From: Actinomycetes bacterium
Lineage (GTDB): Bacteria > Actinomycetota > Actinomycetes > DATJPE01
NCBI GenBank assembly: GCA_035506535.1
Contig: DATJPE010000044.1
Span: 1 to 55,450 of the forward strand
Direction of reading: 5' to 3'
Length of the DNA: 55,450 nt
Positions 55,414 to 55,450 of the stretch are shown piece by piece (positions within the stretch are counted from its first letter, which is position 1; the number at the start of each line of letters is the position of its first letter). Both the position numbers and the translations under genes were made by a program. The notes under the pieces were generated by a model that had not been told where the DNA came from, made no database searches, and was given only the letters and a program-made list of their open reading frames with translations.

Positions 55414-55450
55414 ACGCGGCGTCGCAGCGCCAGCACGCGCGACGCCGCGT
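55414..55450. terminator. GC-rich hairpin after the subtilase, cut by the window end
   Basis: ACGCGGCGTCG (55414-55424) and complement (55440-55450) around 15 nt. It shares the ACGCGGCGT core with the AATGAACGCGGCGTT palindromes but lacks the outer arms, so it is probably an ordinary terminator. The stem may continue beyond the window. Confidence 0.45.

Noticed and set aside
55414-55450. End hairpin as a fourth member of the palindrome family
   Set aside because: Shares only the ACGCGGCGT core; outer arms and the TAGGT loop are missing.

Overview
The window is one 55.45 kb stretch of very GC-rich chromosome from an actinobacterium. The signs are frequent GTG starts, an HspR/HAIR-controlled dnaK operon, a mycothiol-type isomerase family gene, LemA, and small-type PurL with separate PurS and PurQ. 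Gene order resembles that of Mycobacterium tuberculosis as I recall it (purD-purB-purC-purS-purQ-purL-purF-purM in one block; purA, fba, dedA, an RNA methylase, pyrE, clpB and the dnaK operon in another), so most of it is an old core-genome backbone. A Propionibacteriales/Nocardioides-like host is a guess. I saw no tRNA, rRNA, CRISPR array, prophage or insertion sequence.

Layout. 1-24.3 kb is mainly de novo purine synthesis on the minus strand (purM partial, purF, purL, purQ, purS, purC, purB, purD, purA). Inserted among these are kynureninase, a complete spermidine/putrescine-type ABC transporter (potABCD), a PARG-like ADP-ribose hydrolase, a maleylpyruvate-isomerase-family gene, galE, a DUF389 membrane protein, a group II PLP decarboxylase, a class III aminotransferase and a GNAT acetyltransferase. 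24.3-32.5 kb holds a FAD oxidoreductase, a DUF3151 protein, an AbiEi/Vsr-like nuclease gene bracketed by inverted repeats, class II fructose-bisphosphate aldolase, an RNA methylase, DedA, LemA with a membrane partner, pyrE and an alpha/beta hydrolase. 32.5-32.9 kb is a gene-free repeat cluster. 32.9-38.1 kb holds a degenerate GGDEF protein, a 962-residue ECF sigma factor fused to a zinc-finger anti-sigma segment, a membrane helix and a large secreted domain, and a secreted serpin. 38.1-44 kb holds an ATP-dependent DNA ligase, an SDR, a phosphotransferase-like protein, a class I aminotransferase and two paralogous membrane proteins. 44-51 kb is the heat-shock operon dnaK-grpE-dnaJ-hspR-clpB. 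The end holds an EtfD-like membrane Fe-S oxidoreductase and a secreted subtilase with a Trp-rich repeat tail.

Expression signals follow clear house rules. About a dozen genes have a TANNNT -10 hexamer only 6-8 nt before the start codon, which predicts leaderless mRNAs. All ten overlapping same-strand junctions that touch by 4 bp use the sequence GTGA. The dnaK promoter has a HAIR box directly upstream and four CAGATCTG-type palindromes spaced one helical turn apart in its leader.

Most unusual parts: (i) the one-polypeptide sigma/anti-sigma/sensor fusion followed by a serpin, possibly a protease-gated signalling pair; (ii) a family of AATGAACGCGGCGTT palindromes at three gene ends; (iii) the nuclease gene flanked on both sides by related inverted repeats; (iv) a 53-bp tandem duplication of the purL start region that makes an 18-codon upstream ORF coupled to purL; (v) the alternating palindrome and minisatellite cluster at 32.6-32.9 kb.
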